Positions 61,340 through 64,000 of a stretch of DNA of 64,000 bases are shown here, piece after piece (the first letter of the stretch is position 1; every line of letters starts with the position of its first letter). The notes beneath the pieces were generated by a model, which had not been told where the DNA came from, did not search any database, and worked only from the letters and a program-made list of their open reading frames with translations. The DNA is from CAZQDP01 sp964592375 (GTDB lineage Bacteria; Bacillota; Clostridia; RUG12999). The position numbers were made by a program, and so were the translations under genes. The stretch spans positions 35,812-99,811 of the forward strand of contig CAZQDP010000001.1 of assembly GCA_964592375.1 (NCBI GenBank). Direction: 5' to 3'.

Positions 61340-61686
61340 GGGGGCGTAACGGTTTCGACGGGGATGGTAAAGCATGAATAGCGGGTAGTTGTGCAGTGCA
61401 ACTTAAAAAACTGCAACCTTTTAAAATTAAACGCTTAATTAAAATGTAAATGCTGCCCTTGATTGGCAGCCGTTCTATGCGGAAGTGCTGCGGTCTGCAA
61501 TAGAACGTCGAAAAGCAGCGTACGTGAGCAGGTGAGCGCCTTGTAACCTGCCATGCATCAAAGGCTACCAAATGTAAAGCTTGTTTGTGGGCTTTGCAGC
61601 TTGGGAAATTCGACCACAAACTGCACCCGGAGAAGTTCATGTGGCGCTGTTTTCGGACAGGGGTTCAACTCCCCTCGCCTCCACCA
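61340..61686 (+). ncRNA. ssrA: Transfer-messenger RNA (tmRNA)
   Basis: The 347-base gene has the tRNA-like ends: GGGGGCG (61340-61346) pairs with CGCCTCC (61676-61682), then ACCA. The T-arm is in CAGGGGTTCAACTCCCCT, and the 5' part has the conserved CGTAACGGTTTCGACGGGG. Pseudoknot 1 is clear: AGTTG (61387-61391) with CAACT (61399-61403) and TGCAGT (61392-61397) with ACTGCA (61410-61415). The helix GCTGCC/GGCAGC follows near 61451-61470. Between them, where the tag should be, no frame ends in the usual ALAA-type tail (see findings). It is probably co-transcribed with smpB. Confidence 0.95.
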
Positions 61687-61694
61687 AATTAACT

Positions 61695-61740
61695 ACCATC
61701 TATTGATAGAATTATTTCTATTGATAGATGGTTTTTATTT
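61695..61740 (+). terminator. Terminator of ssrA
   Basis: A 17-bp stem (61695-61711 with 61716-61732, two G-U pairs) and loop TTAT is followed by a T-rich tail. It shares ACCATCTATTGATA with the tRNA-Glu terminator. Confidence 0.92.
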
Positions 61741-61865
61741 TGCCCAAAAGTGCTGATTATAAGGCACATTTGGTTTTTTGCATTTTCGGTTGTATCATTC
61801 TTTGGAGTATGTTTTTGTGCTTTCGTGGAGAAGAAGGGATACTAACCATACTGATTTTAGCTTTG

Positions 61866-61920
61866 AAATCGTTGAAAGATAGGGGGGGGTGCATTTGGGG
61901 GTGTTCAAAATCAACGATTT
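61866..61920. repeat. Perfect inverted repeat enclosing a G8 tract
   Basis: AAATCGTTGA (61866-61875) and TCAACGATTT (61911-61920) flank 35 bases with eight Gs (61882-61889) and a later run of five Gs. The rest of the 358-base stretch between ssrA and the recombinase holds only a terminator and no credible gene. Confidence 0.7.
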
Positions 61921-61943
61921 GTGTGCAAAGGCAAAAGAAAAGC

Positions 61944-61973
61944 CCGCAGAAACTGATAGTTATCAGTCTACGG
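61944..61973 (-). terminator. Terminator of the serine recombinase
   Basis: On the minus strand a stem CCG-TAG-ACTGATA / TATCAGT-CTG-CGG is followed by GCTTTTCTTTT. The core ACTGATA/TATCAGT pairs perfectly with a two-base loop. Confidence 0.7.
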
Positions 61974-62044
61974 ACAATTTTGATTTTTGTTCGAGGTTAG
62001 ACCCAAAATGTTTATCAATCCGCTTTTGAATCGCACAGTCTGAA

Positions 62045-63247
62045 TTATCCCGAAATCTCAGTTCCGTCCTTGAACCTGAATACCAAGCAACCGTCCGCAT
62101 TTATTGTTACCTTATCAACGGACGTCATCCACAACTGTTCGTCAAACTCAGTGATAGCAAGCGGAGAGGTTTCAATATCCCGTATAAATCGTTCCAGTAC
62201 CTGGAGTTTGCTTTGTCGGTCATGGCGGAGCATTTCCAATTCGGCAATACGCTCGGTAGCTTTTCGATGCCGTTTCATATATCCGTTGTGCTTATTGTTA
62301 AATTCTTCCTGATTAACGGCAATACGAGAAATTTCATTGATTGCTTTGCGTGTAAGCTCGTTTACAATCTCAATCTCCATCTTCAGCTGGGCAAGCTCGC
62401 TATCAATGTCCTCGCAGTTGCAGATAACCTGCTGGGCAAGCCGACAGTTTAGAATAAGTTCCTCTCGGTTGCCCATCAAGGCATTAAATGCAGTGAGAAA
62501 CCGCTGTTTTAATTCATCATCTGTTACATGCGGTGTAGTGCATTTATTCTCGCCCTTATATTTTTCGTTGCAACGCCAAATTGTACGGCGGTATTTTGTA
62601 TTGGAACCCCAAACCTTAGAACCATAAAAACCGCCGCACCCACCGCATATTATTTTTGCCGAGAACGGACTGTTGCAACTGCAAGGCCTACCTAATTTAT
62701 GACGTCGTTCCATCTCGAGCTGAATGGTATCAAATTCATCAGGCTGTATGATTGCTGGATGACTGCCCTGAACATAATATTGTGGGATTTCACCTTCATT
62801 CGCCTTTATCTTTTTCGTGAGAAAATCCACTGTGTAGCTTTTTTGGAGAAGAGCATCACCTTTATATTTTTCATTTGTTAAAATACTTTTAACGGTAGCT
62901 ACCTGCCATTTCTTTTTGCCTGCAGGTGAAATCATACCATTACTTTCAAGATGCTTTGCAATGGCTGAAGGGGTTTTCCCTTGAATAAAAAGTCTGAATA
63001 TTAATCGCACAATTTCCGCCTCAGCCTCAACAATTTTAGGTAATCCGTCCTCACCTTTTTCATATCCAAGAAAATGCTTATATGGCAAACTGACTCTGCC
63101 ATCTGCCATTCTTTTACGTTGCCCCCAAGTTACATTTTCTGATATTGAACGGCTTTCTTCCTGTGCCAACGATGACATAATTGTAATAAGCAATTCGCCT
63201 TTACTATCAAACGTATAGATGTTTTCTTTCTCAAACAGTAATTCCAA
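62045..63247 (-). pseudogene. Large serine recombinase, catalytic N-terminus missing
   Basis: The 400 visible residues correspond to the part of a large serine recombinase after the catalytic domain. LLFEKENIYTFDSKGELLIT and SLAQEESRSISENVTWG form the end of the resolvase fold and the long helix. The 'recombinase' domain and a zinc ribbon (CGGCGGFYGSKVWG, later CNEKYKGENKC) follow, and then a coiled coil. The first ~100 residues with the nucleophilic serine and its arginines are absent. Upstream the frame meets a stop 14 codons before TTG 63247, and no catalytic-domain sequence lies in any frame up to the integrase. It is therefore a remnant of a TnpX-like integrative element. Confidence 0.85.
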
Positions 63248-63445
63248 TCGTCCATACCGTATGCTAATGTTGAAAAAAGTGCGGTTTTATGCGGTATTGT
63301 GGTGTGCAAAAATGTGTATCGTTTAACTTCGTATAACCTTGTTTTACCAATTCAAACACCAAATAAACACCAAGTTGTAAGGCTTTCTGTGTCTGCCATA
63401 CAGTTTGGTGTTTTTCTGTGTGTGTAATATTCAATTATATTTGCT
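63248..63445. other. Junction with integrase-proximal repeats
   Basis: This 198-base stretch separates the broken recombinase from the integrase. AAACACCAA occurs at 63354-63362 and 63365-63373 (11-base pitch) and inverted at 63405-63413. It has no gene. It probably contains the end of the tyrosine-integrase element. Confidence 0.6.
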
Positions 63446-64000
63446 CTATACATCCACCTTAGCCAATGCCTGACTGATGGCATTTGAGGCTTGCACCATA
63501 GTTTCGTTGAAAATATGAGCATATATATTTTCTGTGGTTCGAGTGTCACTGTGGCCTAAATGCTCGGATATTACCTTCACAGGCACACCCATATTTATAA
63601 GTAGTGAAGCATTTGCATGGCGAAGGTCATGTATATGCACATCTGGGAAGTCATGCTTTTCAAGCAGTAGCTTGAACCGGAGATTTATATAATTCTGATT
63701 CATATATTCGCCATACTTCCCAGTGAAAACGGCACCACGGTCAATCCAACGGTCTTTAACATCGGCTTTGCGTTGCTCCTGCCATGCTCGTTGTTCTTTG
63801 AGTAATTCCACCAACTGTGGCGGCAAGGCAATCACACGGGCACTGCTTTTTGTTTTTGGTGTGGTAAGGTGGTATTCCCCATTAAGGCGGTAAAGGTTGT
63901 ATTTAACCGTTATCATGGCTTTGTCGAGGTCTACCTCATTCCAATGCAATGCCGTAAGTTCACCAACACGCATTCCTGTAAACATAAGTGTTTTTATGGC
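63446..64000 (-). CDS. int: Tyrosine site-specific integrase (5' end outside window)
   Basis: The visible ~184 C-terminal residues form the catalytic domain of a phage- or ICE-type integrase. The first arginine is in FTGMRVGELTALHW, the second arginine and a histidine in HDLRHANAS, the next histidine in HLGHSDTRTTENIY, and the nucleophilic tyrosine follows in IYAH. All catalytic residues are present. The frame runs open through the right window edge, so the ATG at 63985 is internal. It lies on the minus strand with its 3' end toward ssrA, the usual orientation for an integrase beside its attachment site. Confidence 0.93.
   Translation of the reverse strand, partial: AIKTLMFTGMRVGELTALHWNEVDLDKAMITVKYNLYRLNGEYHLTTPKTKSSARVIALPPQLVELLKEQRAWQEQRKADVKDRWIDRGAVFTGKYGEYMNQNYINLRFKLLLEKHDFPDVHIHDLRHANASLLINMGVPVKVISEHLGHSDTRTTENIYAHIFNETMVQASNAISQALAKVDV

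Noticed and set aside
61410..61424. GCA at 61413-61415 as the tmRNA resume codon
   Set aside because: ACTGCA is the 3' strand of pseudoknot 1, and the frame would stop after three codons.
61650..61686. The ssrA 3' end as a duplicated attachment site
   Set aside because: ssrA is a common integration target, but I found no second copy of its 3' end in the window.
61728..62000. A 90-residue plus-strand reading frame after ssrA
   Set aside because: It starts inside the ssrA terminator stem, has no SD, and its composition is not protein-like.
63324..63335. TAACTTCGTATA, a 12-base match to one arm of loxP
   Set aside because: There is no second inverted arm and no spacer, and no Cre-like gene is known here; probably chance.
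1..64000. CRISPR arrays, IS elements and rRNA genes
   Set aside because: No regularly spaced repeats, transposase genes or rRNA signatures were seen anywhere in the window.

Overview
The window comes from an endospore-forming, low-to-moderate G+C Firmicute of the class Clostridia (probably an anaerobic saccharolytic gut or sludge organism). The evidence is spoIIM, spoIID and a spoIIQ-type gene, a Trp T-box leader, Rex, the WalRK-YycH-YycI signalling module, SD sequences of the AGGAGG type, many TTG starts, and A/T-rich sigma-A promoters that are often perfect TTGACA-17-TATAAT. The species cannot be named from sequence alone. A 100-base run of N at 61121-61220 shows that this is a scaffolded draft assembly.

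Layout. 1-1577: 3' part of recG. 1664-7733: an aconitase / isocitrate dehydrogenase / GntR operon with a palindromic operator in its promoter, then rex, a P-loop + Asp23-like protein and a phosphoesterase. 7805-10206: proC, spoIIM and a degenerate xerD-like gene. 10244-17152 (minus strand): a complete tryptophan operon trpE-GD-C-F-B-A behind a Trp T-box leader. 17306-21674: a heterodimeric ABC exporter with a membrane-fusion-type protein. 21737-22725: tRNA-Glu and an MNT/HEPN toxin-antitoxin pair. 22947-31183: radC, lspA, rluD and a full pyrimidine operon pyrR-B-C-F-K-D, then a phosphatase. 31190-40220: esterase, rodA, murI, argS, greA, lysS and several uncharacterised proteins. 40300-43425: GH38 alpha-mannosidase. 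43443-49895: secG, spoIID, spoIIQ-like, mnmA, an RNase M5-like protein, phosphofructokinase and a radical SAM protein. 49911-55413: walR-walK, a new secreted protein, yycH and yycI. 55424-59817: GH3 glycosidase, a DUF2334 lipoprotein and a catalytically empty phosphatase homologue. 59955-61686: three small unknown proteins, smpB (interrupted by the gap) and tmRNA. 61687-64000: mobile DNA next to ssrA, with a 5'-truncated serine recombinase and a tyrosine integrase that runs off the window.

How the genes work together. The operons supply glutamate precursors (acn, icd), tryptophan, UMP and proline. Wall growth is covered by rodA, murI and the WalRK system. A perfect WalR-type box (TGTAAT-N5-TGTAAC) sits between walK and the secreted protein gene at 52549, which suggests a local regulatory loop. 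Sporulation genes are scattered as single units. Carbohydrate enzymes (CE7, GH38, GH3) indicate use of plant or host glycans.

The most unusual points are: a tmRNA whose mRNA-like segment has no recognisable tag; a 17-bp hairpin in front of smpB; a xerD homologue that has lost catalytic residues; a phosphoglycerate-mutase homologue without its catalytic histidine; a conserved-looking cassette of three small proteins; and an apparent nested insertion of a tyrosine-integrase element into a serine recombinase gene.
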